Shown here piece after piece: positions 9,606 to 19,708 of a stretch of DNA of 64,000 nt. Within the stretch, counting starts at the first letter, position 1; each line of letters begins with the position of its first letter. The stretch is taken from positions 1-64,000 of the forward strand of contig PKTB01000005.1 in the NCBI GenBank assembly GCA_002869385.1. The letters are read 5' to 3'. The translations under genes were made by a program, and so were the position numbers. The notes beneath the pieces are model-generated. The model did no database searches and was not told where the DNA came from. It saw only the letters and a program-made list of their open reading frames with translations. The DNA is from Marinilabiliales bacterium (lineage in GTDB: Bacteria; Bacteroidota; Bacteroidia; Bacteroidales; ML635J-15).

Positions 9606-11537
9606 CTATCTTATAACAAGTTTTTCGGTATAGATATTTTCGCCTTCAATTAGATTTATAAAATAAACTCCCTGTTTTAAACTACTTAAATCAGGATAAA
9701 TTTCATTTGTATTATATTCAGCAGTAAATACTACTTGACCTGTTATGTTTATAACATCAATTCTATAATCATTATATGAGTCAACAACGATTTTCAAATC
9801 ATTTCCGGTGCTAGGATTAGGAAATAGTTTAAACTTCTCAGGATAAGAATATTCAGGTGCTTTTTGTATCGAAGAAAAGTCAGCAAGTACAGCATAAGTC
9901 GGATTAACTGTAACATCTGTAACATTTCCAGTAACAGGTATATCATACGTACAGAAGTTTGCATCTACTTCCTGTCTGACAATTTCACTGCTTAAATCAT
10001 CATAAGTAATCTCAAATTCCATTGGTATAGTAAACAAACTTGTTGCACTTGCACTTGTTGTTTGGGTCAACTAAATATGCAAATCAGACCCTTGTTTGTA
10101 CCATTCAGCTGAGTAAGTAGGATAACCCTCACCATAATACCATTCATTAAAGAATGGGTCAAAATCAATACCGGTTTCTGTCTCAAGTATCACTTTTAGG
10201 TCATCTCCTGTAGCTGTACCATTTCCATAAAGATCCAGAAACTCTCTCATCGTTGCAAAAAACATATCATCATCGTCTATCATATATCTGATCATATGTA
10301 CCAAACAAAGTCCTTTTCTATAGCTCAATCGATAATTAAAAACTCTTCCTACATCATTGATTTCCTCAAATGGGACATAAACCGATCCTGTAGGGGCTTC
10401 TTTGGCAAGGTTTTGTGCTCCTTGTAAAAAAGTTAACTCGTATCCTTCCGGTTGGATAAATTCTTCGCCAAGATATTCACCATAGCTTGCGAAACCTTCA
10501 TTCACCCATATGTCTTGCCAGGTAGCACATGTTAAATAATCTCCAAACCAAGAATGAGTAAGTTCATGAATCACAAGTCTAAAACTAAAATCTCCCAGAG
10601 TTGTCATAGTCTGATGCTCCATTCCCCCACCTAAAGGAACTATACAATGCCCATACTTTTCCTCATGATGTGGGTATAATCCATATGCATCAGAAAGGAC
10701 CTGCAACATTTCTTCAGTCCTGTTGATGTACCAGTCATTATTATCTAAATAATTAGTATTGTTTGGGATATAATTCTGAACTAATATAGTTTCACTATAA
10801 TTCGGAATATCTGCATTAAATGAATAATCCATATAATAAGCAACAGATATTGATATCAGATAAAATGCAATTGGATACGATGATTGCCATTCCATACGTT
10901 TTAATCCACCACCAATATTATATTCATTAACCAGTAAACCATTTGACCCAGCTTTTAAATCCTCAGGAATGGTTACATAAAAGTATGATGAATCAGCTTT
11001 ATCAGTTAAAATTTGTTTACAAGGAAACCAATACTTTGCAAAATATGGTTCTGTCAATGAGTAAGTAAATTCAAACATTTGTGACTCATAAACATCATAA
11101 TCATAAAACAAACCATCACTTGGACTACCATGATAATAAACAACTGCTGAAACCTGATAATTTTCGTTATAATCTGTACTATGTGTATAATCAATAACTA
11201 TCACGTCATCTGCATGAGTATAGGTACATAGCACATCATTTACCTTAATTGAGTCAACTGTCATATCCGACTTGAACTCAAAAACCAATTCATCGTTATA
11301 TTCAGCCTCTAGATTAAGATCAATTCTTGCATGACCGCTTATTGCATTTGATGTATTAGTCATTTCTAGATCCAGAAAATAAAATCCCACATCATAATGA
11401 TGTACCCTACTATCATTTTCGTAATCTGTAGCTTTGATAAACTTATATGCATGCTTATCAAAATCGTATTCCTGAGCTTTTAATAGATTTAAAGTAAATA
11501 AACCCAATAAGATAAAAAGAATTGTTGTTTTTTGCAT
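9606..11537 (-). CDS. M1-family metallopeptidase with T9SS type A sorting domain, with in-frame TAG
   Basis: Secreted zinc aminopeptidase-like protein. The signal peptide ends LLKAQ. The gluzincin core is clear: the exopeptidase motif appears as GGGMEHQ, and zinc is bound by HELTH plus the Glu of NEGFASY. The C-terminal ~75 residues (KLFPNPSTG ... GVYFINL) form a T9SS type A sorting domain, so the enzyme should be exported to the cell surface or medium. Codon 489 (10071-10073) is TAG. The frame continues with LTQTTSASATSLFTIPMEF, the usual beta-sandwich after the peptidase domain, so the stop separates the catalytic part from its export signal. I chose ATG 11537 over the in-frame TTG at 11570 because it starts directly at the signal peptide. 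Confidence 0.88.
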
Positions 11538-11573
11538 TTGATAAAGTTTTAATAATTCAATTAAAAGCAATTA

Positions 11574-12260
11574 CTACTCTATCAATCCTTTATTATCCAT
11601 CCATTTAATTGCTTCGCGTTTGCTAAGTGGTTTTAATGTTGTATTTTTAATAATAAAATTCAAAACCCAACGATGGTCAGTTTTTGAATACTCGCGTAAT
11701 GCCCATCCAATAGCTTTTTGAATAAAGAACTCTGAATGATTTGCATTCTCAAGTATATGTCTTGTTAAAATATCAAGATTTGTATTCTCCTTATAAGACA
11801 ATTGATAAATTATTGATACTCTTTTTAGCCAAATATTCTTTGATTGACTCCAAGCATCTGTCATTGCAACTGCTAAATTTGGATATTTCTTAAAAAATAA
11901 AGAAATAATCCTGCTACTAATTAAATCAACACTGTCCCACCAGGATTTAGTAAGAATAAGGCTTTCGAAATAAATTATATCTGTCGGAGACCACCTTTTT
12001 TTATGTTTTGTCAATAACTGAATTGCAAAATAATGATACTCTCGTTCCGGCAAATTAAAAAGTTCTTTGGCTAAATTCTTACATGTTTCATAATCCGGAA
12101 TAGGAAACGTATTAAAAAACACTTTAAACAACTCTTTTCTTTTAACAGCAGAAATACCTAAAAAATCAAATTGATTTTTCATATACTTTGCCATTGGAAC
12201 AGCTGCCTCCTCATCCCTGTGTTTTTCAAAAAATTGCTGTGCCTTGCTTACATAATCCAT
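11574..12260 (-). CDS. AlkD-like DNA alkylation repair protein
   Basis: All-helical HEAT-like repeat protein of 228 residues, the normal size for AlkD/AlkC-type DNA glycosylases, which remove alkylated bases without base flipping. The central SWWDSVDLIS matches the family WDxVD region that carries the catalytic Asp, and the C-terminal FFIQKAIGWALREYSK is a second hallmark. It lies upstream of and on the same strand as the M1 peptidase gene (36 bp gap), so the two may be co-transcribed. No disruption is seen. Confidence 0.87.
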   Translation of the reverse strand: MDYVSKAQQFFEKHRDEEAAVPMAKYMKNQFDFLGISAVKRKELFKVFFNTFPIPDYETCKNLAKELFNLPEREYHYFAIQLLTKHKKRWSPTDIIYFESLILTKSWWDSVDLISSRIISLFFKKYPNLAVAMTDAWSQSKNIWLKRVSIIYQLSYKENTNLDILTRHILENANHSEFFIQKAIGWALREYSKTDHRWVLNFIIKNTTLKPLSKREAIKWMDNKGLIE

Positions 12261-12428
12261 ACTTCAAACTCCCGAATTTTATTATTGAGTGAATATTACA
12301 AAAATACTGTATACTTTCATAAAATCAAAACGTGTATGTATAATAATTTGCCATAAAACGTACAATTGTGCCATTTATTTTGATTTTTATCAATAAAATT
12401 GTAATTTTAAACTCCATTTATCGATTGC

Positions 12429-13544
12429 ATGAAAGATAAACCCAATATATTAAAGTTTCTATTTTTGTGGCCTTTATCCGCAATGTATGGGATTGGTGTG
12501 TCATTTAGAAATTTCTGTTATGAGAACAAAATTCTGAAATCTGTAGAATATGATATACCAATAATTTCTATTGGGAATATTAGTGTTGGGGGAACTGGAA
12601 AAACCCCTCATACTGAATTTTTGATAAGAATGCTAAAAGATGAGTTTTCTGTCGCTGTTATTAGTAGAGGTTATAAAAGAAAAACAAAAGGTTTTAGAAT
12701 TGTTGAAGAAACCGACACTCATTTTGAAGCTGGAGATGAACCTTTGCAAATAAAAAAGAAGTTTCCTGACACAATTGTTGCTGTCAGTGAAAATAGACCC
12801 AATGGTGTTGATAAACTTCGCGAAATATATCCGGATTTAAATTTAATAATTCTAGATGATGCATTCCAACATAGAAAAATTAATCCCGGCTTGTCAATTT
12901 TGCTAAATAATTATAATCACCCTATTGCTTCTTATTATCTATTACCTTTAGGCTATCTGCGTGAAACACGTTCTGCAAGCCATAGAGCTCATATTGTTAT
13001 ATATAGTAAATGCCCACCTGACTTAAAACCAATTGAAAGACGAATCCTGAGCAAAGAAATAGATATAAGACCATTTCAATATTTATTTTTCTCAACCCTA
13101 AATTACAAAGACCCTAAACCGGTTTTTATCGATTCTCCATCAATCCCTATTGATAAATTAAACGAACATAATGTTCTGGCTATATCGGGAATTGCAAAAA
13201 GTCAATCATATGTAAATTTCTTAAAATAAAAATCAAAAAACTTTAAACATCTTAAGTATCCTGATCACCATAATTTCAAAATTAAAGACTTTAAGAAAAT
13301 TGAAAAAAGCTTTAAAGAATTAAAAGACAAAAAGATTATTATTGTCACTGAAAAAGACGCAATTAGGCTAAAATCATACAATTTATTTAGTGATGAAATA
13401 AAAAAATATGTATATTGCGTGCCAATTGAAGTAAAGCTGCTTAGCAGTGAAGATGAGAAAAAACAGTTTGATAATCAAATTTTTAGTTATGTTAGAAACA
13501 ATAAAAGATACAGTAAGCTATATAAAAACTCATATCAAGGATGA
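12429..13544 (+). CDS. lpxK: Tetraacyldisaccharide 4'-kinase LpxK, with in-frame TAA
   Basis: Inner-membrane kinase that phosphorylates the lipid A disaccharide precursor (Raetz pathway). A Walker A-like SVGGTGKTP lies at about residues 55-63, followed by the family motifs SRGYKRKTKG and LDDAFQHR. Codon 267 (13227-13229) is TAA. The frame continues with KSKNFKHLKYPDHHNF and TEKDAIRL, both conserved LpxK C-terminal motifs, to TGA at 13542-13544, giving 371 positions, the usual length. Glu is expected at the interrupted site (GAA to TAA). The 3' end overlaps the purine nucleoside phosphorylase gene by 56 bp, a gene order known in Bacteroidota. LpxK is normally essential in lipid A-producing bacteria, so a true truncation would be surprising. 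Confidence 0.9.
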
Positions 13545-14298
13545 ACCTGAAATAGGAATAATACTAGGGACAGGTCTTGGTGGATTAGTTAATGAAATCG
13601 ACATTGAGGTAAGTCTTCCATATAATGAAATTCCAAACTTTCCGGTTTCAACAGTTGAAGGACATAGTGGAAAACTTATTTTTGGTAAACTTGGTGGCAA
13701 AAATGTTGTTGCGATGCAAGGTCGTTTCCATTTCTATGAAGGATATGAAATGTGGCAGGTAATTTATCCTGTTAGAATTATGAAATATTTGGGAATTAAA
13801 AACCTATTTGTTTCAAATGCCAGTGGTGGTGTTAATCCAGATTTTGAAATCGGTGACTTAATGATTATTACTGATCATATTTGCTTAGTCCCTAACCCAC
13901 TTATTGGAAGAAATATACCAGAATTTGGACCTAGGTTCCCGGATATGAGTGACGCTTATGATAAATCTTTAGTTAAGCAAGGAAAAGAATTAGCTGCAGA
14001 GCTAGGCATTGATGTTCAAGAAGGTGTTTATACAGCTACTACAGGGCCAACATTTGAAACTCCGGCTGAATATAAATATTTTAGAGTAATTGGCTCTGAT
14101 ACTGTTGGAATGTCTACTGTGCCAGAGGTTATTGCAGCAAGACAGATGGAGATACCTGTATTTGCCATGTCAATTATTACTGATCTTGTAGTACCAGGTA
14201 AAATAGTTGAAGTAACCCATGAAGAGGTTCAAAAAGTAGCTTCTAAGGCTGAAGCTAAAATGACAAAAATATTCAAAGGAATGATTGAAAAATTATAA
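13489..14298 (+). CDS. Purine nucleoside phosphorylase (class I, PNP/MTAP family)
   Basis: Cleaves purine ribonucleosides (inosine, guanosine) to base and ribose-1-phosphate in purine salvage. Family signatures are GTGLGGL (phosphate loop), VEGHSG, GRFHFYEGY, TGPTFETPAEY and MSTVPEV. The 269-residue length fits the trimeric class. The start chosen is ATG 13489 (MLETIKDTV); longer in-frame starts lie inside lpxK and would add an unconserved extension. It overlaps lpxK by 56 bp and probably depends on the lpxK promoter. Residue Val in TDLVVPGK (14188-14190) is usually Gly in relatives from memory, compatible with another G to T change. A strong terminator follows. Confidence 0.92.
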   Translation: MLETIKDTVSYIKTHIKDEPEIGIILGTGLGGLVNEIDIEVSLPYNEIPNFPVSTVEGHSGKLIFGKLGGKNVVAMQGRFHFYEGYEMWQVIYPVRIMKYLGIKNLFVSNASGGVNPDFEIGDLMIITDHICLVPNPLIGRNIPEFGPRFPDMSDAYDKSLVKQGKELAAELGIDVQEGVYTATTGPTFETPAEYKYFRVIGSDTVGMSTVPEVIAARQMEIPVFAMSIITDLVVPGKIVEVTHEEVQKVASKAEAKMTKIFKGMIEKL

Positions 14299-14311
14299 AT
14301 AAACATTTATT

Positions 14312-14349
14312 AAAAAAGCCAGAATAAAACATTTTATTCTGGCTTTTTT
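14312..14349. terminator. Bidirectional terminator
   Basis: A 12-bp inverted repeat GCCAGAATAAAA / TTTTATTCTGGC is flanked by A6 and T7 tracts. It lies between the converging nucleoside phosphorylase and deacetylase-like genes. Confidence 0.9.
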
Positions 14350-14364
14350 ATTTATCAGAAAATT

Positions 14365-15675
14365 CTATACTAAGCTTGTAGCATTTTTAAGAATAGATTC
14401 ATAAACAACATTCCATACCTTCCATTTTCCATATTCTGAAAGAGCCTCATTATGCCATAGAGTTACCAAAGTGCCCCCATAGTGTTTTGTGTAATTAACA
14501 ATAGTCTCACATTGCTCAATTGCCTCTTCATGAGACAAATTTTGGTACTTGAGAAGTCCATTATCCATTATCATAGTCGGATATAGCCAGAAATCTGTTT
14601 TCTTATTAGTTCTCAAATTATAAAACGGAACTGGAACAGTAACTCCCATTCTAAATCCGGGCATATCAGGATAAACCATTGAAAAATCACGCTTAATCCC
14701 AAGTTTCATGAGTTCCTCATATGTGGATGGAAAACGAACAAACAAGTAATGTTGTCTCGAAGAGAAAGTTTCTTGTCCGGTAATTTTATTTAGTGTTTTC
14801 AACTCTCTTGTCCACAGCTTTGGTTTATCATTACCTTTGTATGAAGTATGAATTCCAACAGTGTGATCCTTTACTAAATCTGCAATTAGGTTTTTAAACT
14901 TCTTTTTTGTCGGAGCAATGTTGGTATCAAATCTAGAGTGTTTTGCTACTAGGAAAAAGTAATTAGGTTTTAAAGTATATTTTGAATGCAATTCACCAAT
15001 TTTATCAAAACAAAACCATGGGTCCTTTTCTTTCCCGACAATAACTCGAATTCTCTTTCGAACTCTTGAAAACTGCTTTCGGTAAATATCTTTAGCAATC
15101 CCCACTAAACTCCATCTAAAACCTCTTGATTCGTACAAAAATGCATCATCAACGTCTATACTGGGGATAAACTTGTAAGCAGGTTTCTCATAACTTAAAT
15201 CAGGATACAGTTTTTGTAATTCTGTAATAAAACTCTCAACCCAAATATGCACAATAGGTTTCTGAAGAATTCCTGTTTTACGAGCAATACTCATTTCTGA
15301 AGTAAATCTGCTATCTGCATTCTTAACATAATGATTATACTCTTCCATACGGGTAACATGCCAAAAACAAGCAGCAAACAAATCAAAACCAGGCAGTAAA
15401 TTTGACCTTGTTGGGAAAAGTACTTTGCCATTATCAAATGTCGTACGCCCCGGAGAATCAATTATTAACTTTTTATCCATCATCATTGCATCTGCAATAA
15501 ATCCCGGTTTTTGAGATACTATTTCCGTGGCATACCACATACATGGTAAATCAGATTTCTCAAATTCACTTAAATCATTTGTAATCTTATATTCCAGTTT
15601 AAAAACATGTTTAAAACATACTTCAACTGCATAATCAATTCTTTGATTAAGTTTAGGAGTGTATATCAGTAACAT
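14365..15675 (-). CDS. Polysaccharide deacetylase-like protein (Bacteroidota DUF7033 type)
   Basis: This 436-residue protein matches from memory a Bacteroidota group with an N-terminal uncharacterised region (about residues 1-170) and a NodB-like carbohydrate esterase fold. FIPSIDVDDAF resembles the first metal-binding motif (Asp pair), VGIHTSY the H-containing second motif, and VTLWHNEA near the C-terminus the last catalytic block. No signal peptide is visible, so it probably acts in the cytoplasm or is associated with surface-glycan synthesis. The substrate is unknown. Its stop converges on a shared terminator, and 36 bp separate its start from the stop of the upstream aminopeptidase gene. 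Confidence 0.75.
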   Translation of the reverse strand: MLLIYTPKLNQRIDYAVEVCFKHVFKLEYKITNDLSEFEKSDLPCMWYATEIVSQKPGFIADAMMMDKKLIIDSPGRTTFDNGKVLFPTRSNLLPGFDLFAACFWHVTRMEEYNHYVKNADSRFTSEMSIARKTGILQKPIVHIWVESFITELQKLYPDLSYEKPAYKFIPSIDVDDAFLYESRGFRWSLVGIAKDIYRKQFSRVRKRIRVIVGKEKDPWFCFDKIGELHSKYTLKPNYFFLVAKHSRFDTNIAPTKKKFKNLIADLVKDHTVGIHTSYKGNDKPKLWTRELKTLNKITGQETFSSRQHYLFVRFPSTYEELMKLGIKRDFSMVYPDMPGFRMGVTVPVPFYNLRTNKKTDFWLYPTMIMDNGLLKYQNLSHEEAIEQCETIVNYTKHYGGTLVTLWHNEALSEYGKWKVWNVVYESILKNATSLV

Positions 15676-15711
15676 AAATGTCTGTTTTGTTTATGTAATT
15701 GTGTTAAAGAA

Positions 15712-17100
15712 TTATTTCATAAATTCTTCAATCTCAGCAACCGTTATCGGAATACGTTTTTCACCCAAAATTCTAGATCCTGTCTCAGTGATAAGAATAT
15801 CATCTTCTAGACGAATACCACCAAATGTTTTGTACTCATCAATTTTATCATAATTTAAGAATTCTGTAAATTTCTTTTCTGATTTCCACATATCGATAAG
15901 CTCAGGAATAAAATATGCTCCAGGTTCGTTTGTCAACACATAACCAGGTTTTAATTCACGTCCCATACGTAAAAATGCAGTTCCAAAAATATCACTTGGT
16001 CTGGTAACATCATCATACCCCACATGAATTTGCCCAAGGTCTTCCATATCATGAACATCCAGTCCCATCATATGGCCAAGCCCATGAGGCATAAACAAAG
16101 CATGTGCACCAAGTTCTACAGCTTCTTTAACATCACCTTTCATTAGACCTAAGTCTTTAAGCCCTGAAGCGAGAATCTCACATGCTGCAATATGAACTTC
16201 TTTATATGTGATACCTGGTTTCATCAATTCAATAGACCCATTAATTGAGTTAAGAACGGCTTCATAAACATCTTTCTGTTTTGATGTAAATTTACCACTA
16301 ACAGGAATTGTTCTTGTGTTGTCAGATGCATAATACATTGGTGTTTGTGCGCCTGCATCTTGCAATAAAAGATCACCTTCTGCAAGTTTATTACCATGGT
16401 AATGATTATGTAATGTTTGTCCGTTTTTAGTTAAAATTATAGGAAATGAAGGAACAGACCCGAACGATAAGCTAACCCCTTCCATTGCTCCTGAAATATT
16501 TCTTTCATATAATCCGGGCTTACACATACGCATTGAAGTTGTATGCATTAAATAACCAATATTACATGCCCTCTCTATTTCTTCAATTTCAACCTGTTCT
16601 TTTACATTTCGTAATGCAATAACTGCAAGAATAAACTCAAGTGAGGCCTCCTCTTTCATCTTACCAAAAGAAATTCCCAATACTTGATTTAGATAAATCA
16701 TATTATCATGTCTGTATGGAGGTAAGAAATGTATCTTACGACCACTTTTTTGAGCATTCTTTAAGTATTCTTCAAGTTTACCAAAAGGATGCGTTTCTGT
16801 AACCAAACATTTTTCAGCAAGCTGACTAACTTTTGGCTGTGGTCCCATCCAGATAATATCATCTATATCTACATCATTAGCAAAAATTATATCTTTATCA
16901 TTCTCGGTATCAATTATTGCAGCCATTCCTGCATGGTCTAATCCATAAAAATAAAGAAAGTTACTATCTTGTCTGAAATGAAAAGTATTATCAGGATAAT
17001 TCATAGGGGATTCGTTGTTTCCCATAATCAGATAAACTACTTTTGATAATGATTTCTTTAAATTTTCTCTTCTGTTTTTATATACTTCAGGTTTGAACAT
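15712..17100 (-). CDS. pepP: Xaa-Pro aminopeptidase (aminopeptidase P, M24B)
   Basis: Cytoplasmic metallopeptidase that removes N-terminal residues preceding proline. The N-terminal creatinase-like domain (about residues 1-170) is followed by the pita-bread catalytic domain. Dimetal ligands are visible in LLQDAGAQ, ASDNTRTIP, HGLGHMMGLDVHD, TNEPGAYF and GGIRLEDD. Length 462 matches the family and no disruption is seen. A 199-bp spacer separates it from der. Confidence 0.92.
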   Translation of the reverse strand: MFKPEVYKNRRENLKKSLSKVVYLIMGNNESPMNYPDNTFHFRQDSNFLYFYGLDHAGMAAIIDTENDKDIIFANDVDIDDIIWMGPQPKVSQLAEKCLVTETHPFGKLEEYLKNAQKSGRKIHFLPPYRHDNMIYLNQVLGISFGKMKEEASLEFILAVIALRNVKEQVEIEEIERACNIGYLMHTTSMRMCKPGLYERNISGAMEGVSLSFGSVPSFPIILTKNGQTLHNHYHGNKLAEGDLLLQDAGAQTPMYYASDNTRTIPVSGKFTSKQKDVYEAVLNSINGSIELMKPGITYKEVHIAACEILASGLKDLGLMKGDVKEAVELGAHALFMPHGLGHMMGLDVHDMEDLGQIHVGYDDVTRPSDIFGTAFLRMGRELKPGYVLTNEPGAYFIPELIDMWKSEKKFTEFLNYDKIDEYKTFGGIRLEDDILITETGSRILGEKRIPITVAEIEEFMK

Positions 17101-17299
17101 AATTGTATAGTTTAAAATTAAAGCATAAAGATAATTAATCTTTGGCGATATGTAAAAATTTCGAGCCTAAATAATAGCAATATAAAATGTTTACGTCCTA
17201 CTGACAAAACACTTAATCCGATTTATTGTAACTCGCAGGGCTTTAAGCTAAGTGAAAGTGTAAACTAACGATCTTTTCATGTCCTAAAGACATATACAG

Positions 17300-18607
17300 T
17301 TACCCCTTATCTCTAAATACAAGTGTAATAGGAACACCGGTAAAGTCGAAATTCTCGCGTAACTTGTTTTCAAGATAACGTTTATAAGGGTCGCGTATAT
17401 ATTGAGGAAGGTTTGCAAAGAAAGCAAATACAGGTGTTGGGGTTGGTAACTGAGTCACATATTTAATCTTAACTCTTTTTCCCTTTAAAATTGGTGGAGC
17501 ATATGCTTCAATTGCCTCAAGCATTACTTCGTTAAGAACACCTGTGGGAATTCTTTGAGCTCTACTTTCAAACACCGCCATCGCTTTTTCAATTACATTA
17601 TGAATTCTTTGCTTATTTAATACAGAAATAAACAAAATTGGTATATCATTAAAGGGAGCCATTTTATCCATTATCTTCTTAGTAAATTCCTTTACGGTAT
17701 TAGTAGATTTCTCAACTAAATCCCATTTGTTAACAACAATAACAATCCCTTTTTTATTTTTTCTTATAAGGTTCAAAATATTTTGATCCTGAGATTCGAA
17801 ACCAAGTGTTGCATCAATCATCAGAACACAAACATCCGAATGTTCAATAGCTCTAATTGCACGCATAACAGAATAGAACTCTAGATCTTCACTAACACGA
17901 TTTTTTCGACGTACACCTGCTGTATCTACCAGCATAAAATCAAACCCAAATTTATTATATCTTGTATTGATTGAATCACGAGTTGTACCTGCAACGTCAG
18001 TTACAATATTTCTATCCTCGCCGATGAGTACATTTGTCAATGAGGATTTCCCAACATTTGGTCGACCAACAATTGTTACTCTTGGCAACTCACTTTCTTC
18101 TTCAGCAACAGAATCAGGTAATGCATCTGCTAATGCATCTAAAAGGTCCCCTGTTCCTGAACCATTCATTGCAGAAATACTGTAAACTTCTCCTAAACCA
18201 AAACTAAAAAATTCATAACTATCAGCAATTCTTGCATTATTATAAACTTTATTCGATGTGAGAAATACCGGCTTTTTCGATTTTCTCAGAATATTTGCTA
18301 CTGTTGAATCTAAATCAGTAACGCCAGCCATAGCATCAACTACGAAAATAATAGCATCTGCCTCGTCAATAGCTATAAGAACTTGCTTAGCGATTTCCCT
18401 TTCAAACACATCGTCTTAATTTTCAACAAATCCACCAGTATCAACTACCGAAAAATCTTTACCATTCCAAGTTGAATGACCATAAATTCTATCTCTGGTA
18501 ACACCACTTTCATCATCAACAATTGCTTCGCGTCTTTCAATTAAACGATTAAACAATGTTGATTTCCCAACATTTGGTCTTCCTACAATAGCTACTATAT
18601 TTCCCAT
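17300..18607 (-). CDS. der: Ribosome-assembly GTPase Der (EngA), with in-frame TAA and altered G4 motif
   Basis: Double-GTPase needed for 50S ribosome maturation. Two G domains each have a P-loop (GRPNVGKST and GRPNVGKSS), and a KH-like C-terminal domain ends in [12 protein letters not shown]. Codon 64 (18416-18418) is TAA in GGFVEN-x-DDVFER, where the family has Ser. The frame is intact on both sides and the total of 435 positions is canonical. In the first G domain the guanine-specificity motif NKxD reads NKVY: codon 122 (18242-18244) is TAT where GAT is expected, which is also a G to T change. The second G domain keeps NKWD. Der is essential in most bacteria, so two damaging changes in one copy point to sequence error or an unusual mutational state. 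Confidence 0.92.
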
Positions 18608-18621
18608 GTGATAATTTTTTG

Positions 18622-18629
18622 CAAAAATA
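18622..18629 (-). promoter_or_regulatory. Bacteroidota -7 box for der
   Basis: TATTTTTG on the minus strand matches the TAnnTTTG consensus and lies 14 bp before the der start. No clear -33 element was found. Confidence 0.45.
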
Positions 18630-18658
18630 ATAAAAACAAAACTCTAAATTCCAAGATT

Positions 18659-18686
18659 CGGCATCGGTCACCCGTCACCGGTCATC
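18659..18686. repeat. Degenerate 7-bp repeat tract
   Basis: Three to four diverged copies of a GGTCAYC heptamer lie in the der-era spacer. They are the reverse-complement relative of the GACCGAT repeats found upstream of era. Confidence 0.6.
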
Positions 18687-19568
18687 TATCCCATACACAT
18701 AACCAAAATCACGCAAATTATAATCATTGTCTCTCCAGTCCTTTTTAACTTTAACAAAGAACTCGACAAATATTTTCTTACCAAAGAATTTTTCCATATC
18801 CTCTCGCGAATGTGTCGCAACTCTTTTTAAAGATGAACCTTTATGTCCAATAATTATTCCTTTTTGTGTAGGACGCTCAACTACTATTACAACTTTAATA
18901 CGAATTATCTTTTCTTCTTCTTTAAACTCCTCAACAACTACCTCTGAGGCATATGTAATTTCTTTTCGATAGTTCTTTAGTATCTTTTCACGAACAATTT
19001 CTGAAACAATAAAACGCTCTGTTTTATCAGTAAGTTGATCTTTGGGGAACCATGCAGGACCTTCTGGCAATAAAGCAAATATTCTATCAAAAATAATATC
19101 TAAATTTGTTTTATGTAAAGCTGATATCAAATAAACTTCTGCGTTAGGTAAAGTCTTTTCACAATAGTTTTTTAACTCAATACTCTTTTCTGGTGACTCT
19201 AAATCAATTTTATTAATTAAACAAAGAACCGGAACTTTTACATTACTTAGCTTTTCGACATATTCTTCGTTTTTGTCAGATTTTTCAACAACATCAGTTA
19301 CATACAAAAACACATCAGCATCTTCAAATGAAGAAACAACTCCATTCATCATTCTTTCCTGTAACTTATAGTTTGGTTTAATAATCCCTGGAGTGTCACT
19401 ATATACAATCTGAAATTCCTCACCACTAACTATTCCGAGTATTCTATGACGTGTTGTCTGAGATTTATTTGTTATAATTGACAACCTCTCACCAACAAGT
19501 TCATTCATTAATGTTGACTTTCCAACATTCGGATTTCCGATAATATTTACAAATCCTGACTTATGCAT
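18675..19568 (-). CDS. era: GTPase Era
   Basis: Essential GTPase that binds the 3' end of 16S rRNA and guides 30S maturation. It has the P-loop GNPNVGKST, switch motif TTRHRI, DTPG, NKID, and a C-terminal KH domain with GHKGSSLK. The ATG at 19568 (MHKSGFVNIIG) was preferred to the in-frame TTG at 19586, because relatives start at this point and a -7 box lies 16 bp upstream. Length 297 is normal. The last few codons run into a degenerate heptamer repeat. It is probably co-oriented with der as a ribosome-assembly pair. Confidence 0.93.
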   Translation of the reverse strand: MHKSGFVNIIGNPNVGKSTLMNELVGERLSIITNKSQTTRHRILGIVSGEEFQIVYSDTPGIIKPNYKLQERMMNGVVSSFEDADVFLYVTDVVEKSDKNEEYVEKLSNVKVPVLCLINKIDLESPEKSIELKNYCEKTLPNAEVYLISALHKTNLDIIFDRIFALLPEGPAWFPKDQLTDKTERFIVSEIVREKILKNYRKEITYASEVVVEEFKEEEKIIRIKVVIVVERPTQKGIIIGHKGSSLKRVATHSREDMEKFFGKKIFVEFFVKVKKDWRDNDYNLRDFGYVYGIDDR

Positions 19569-19583
19569 AAATAAAATTTTCTG

Positions 19584-19591
19584 CAAAGATA
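19584..19591 (-). promoter_or_regulatory. Bacteroidota -7 box for era
   Basis: TATCTTTG on the minus strand is an exact TAnnTTTG match positioned 15 bp before the era ATG. A tandem GACCGAT repeat lies where the -33 element would be. Confidence 0.6.
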
Positions 19592-19597
19592 ATAAAA

Positions 19598-19624
19598 GAC
19601 CGATGACCGATGACCGATGACCGA
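19598..19624. repeat. Tandem GACCGAT heptamer repeat
   Basis: Three exact copies of GACCGAT plus six bases of a fourth, in the divergent spacer between era and yjbR. Relatives of this repeat occur at about 18.66, 42.3-42.6, 44.46 and 58.4 kb. Confidence 0.9.
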
Positions 19625-19708
19625 ACTATTTATACACAGATTAACTTTATTGATTCTCACCCGCATTCGGTCTCCAGTCTTTTATTACCTTTGTAAAAAC
19701 ACATAAAA

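Noticed and set aside
19598..19624. CRISPR array
   Set aside because: The repeats are 7 bp in direct tandem with no spacers, and no cas genes are present.
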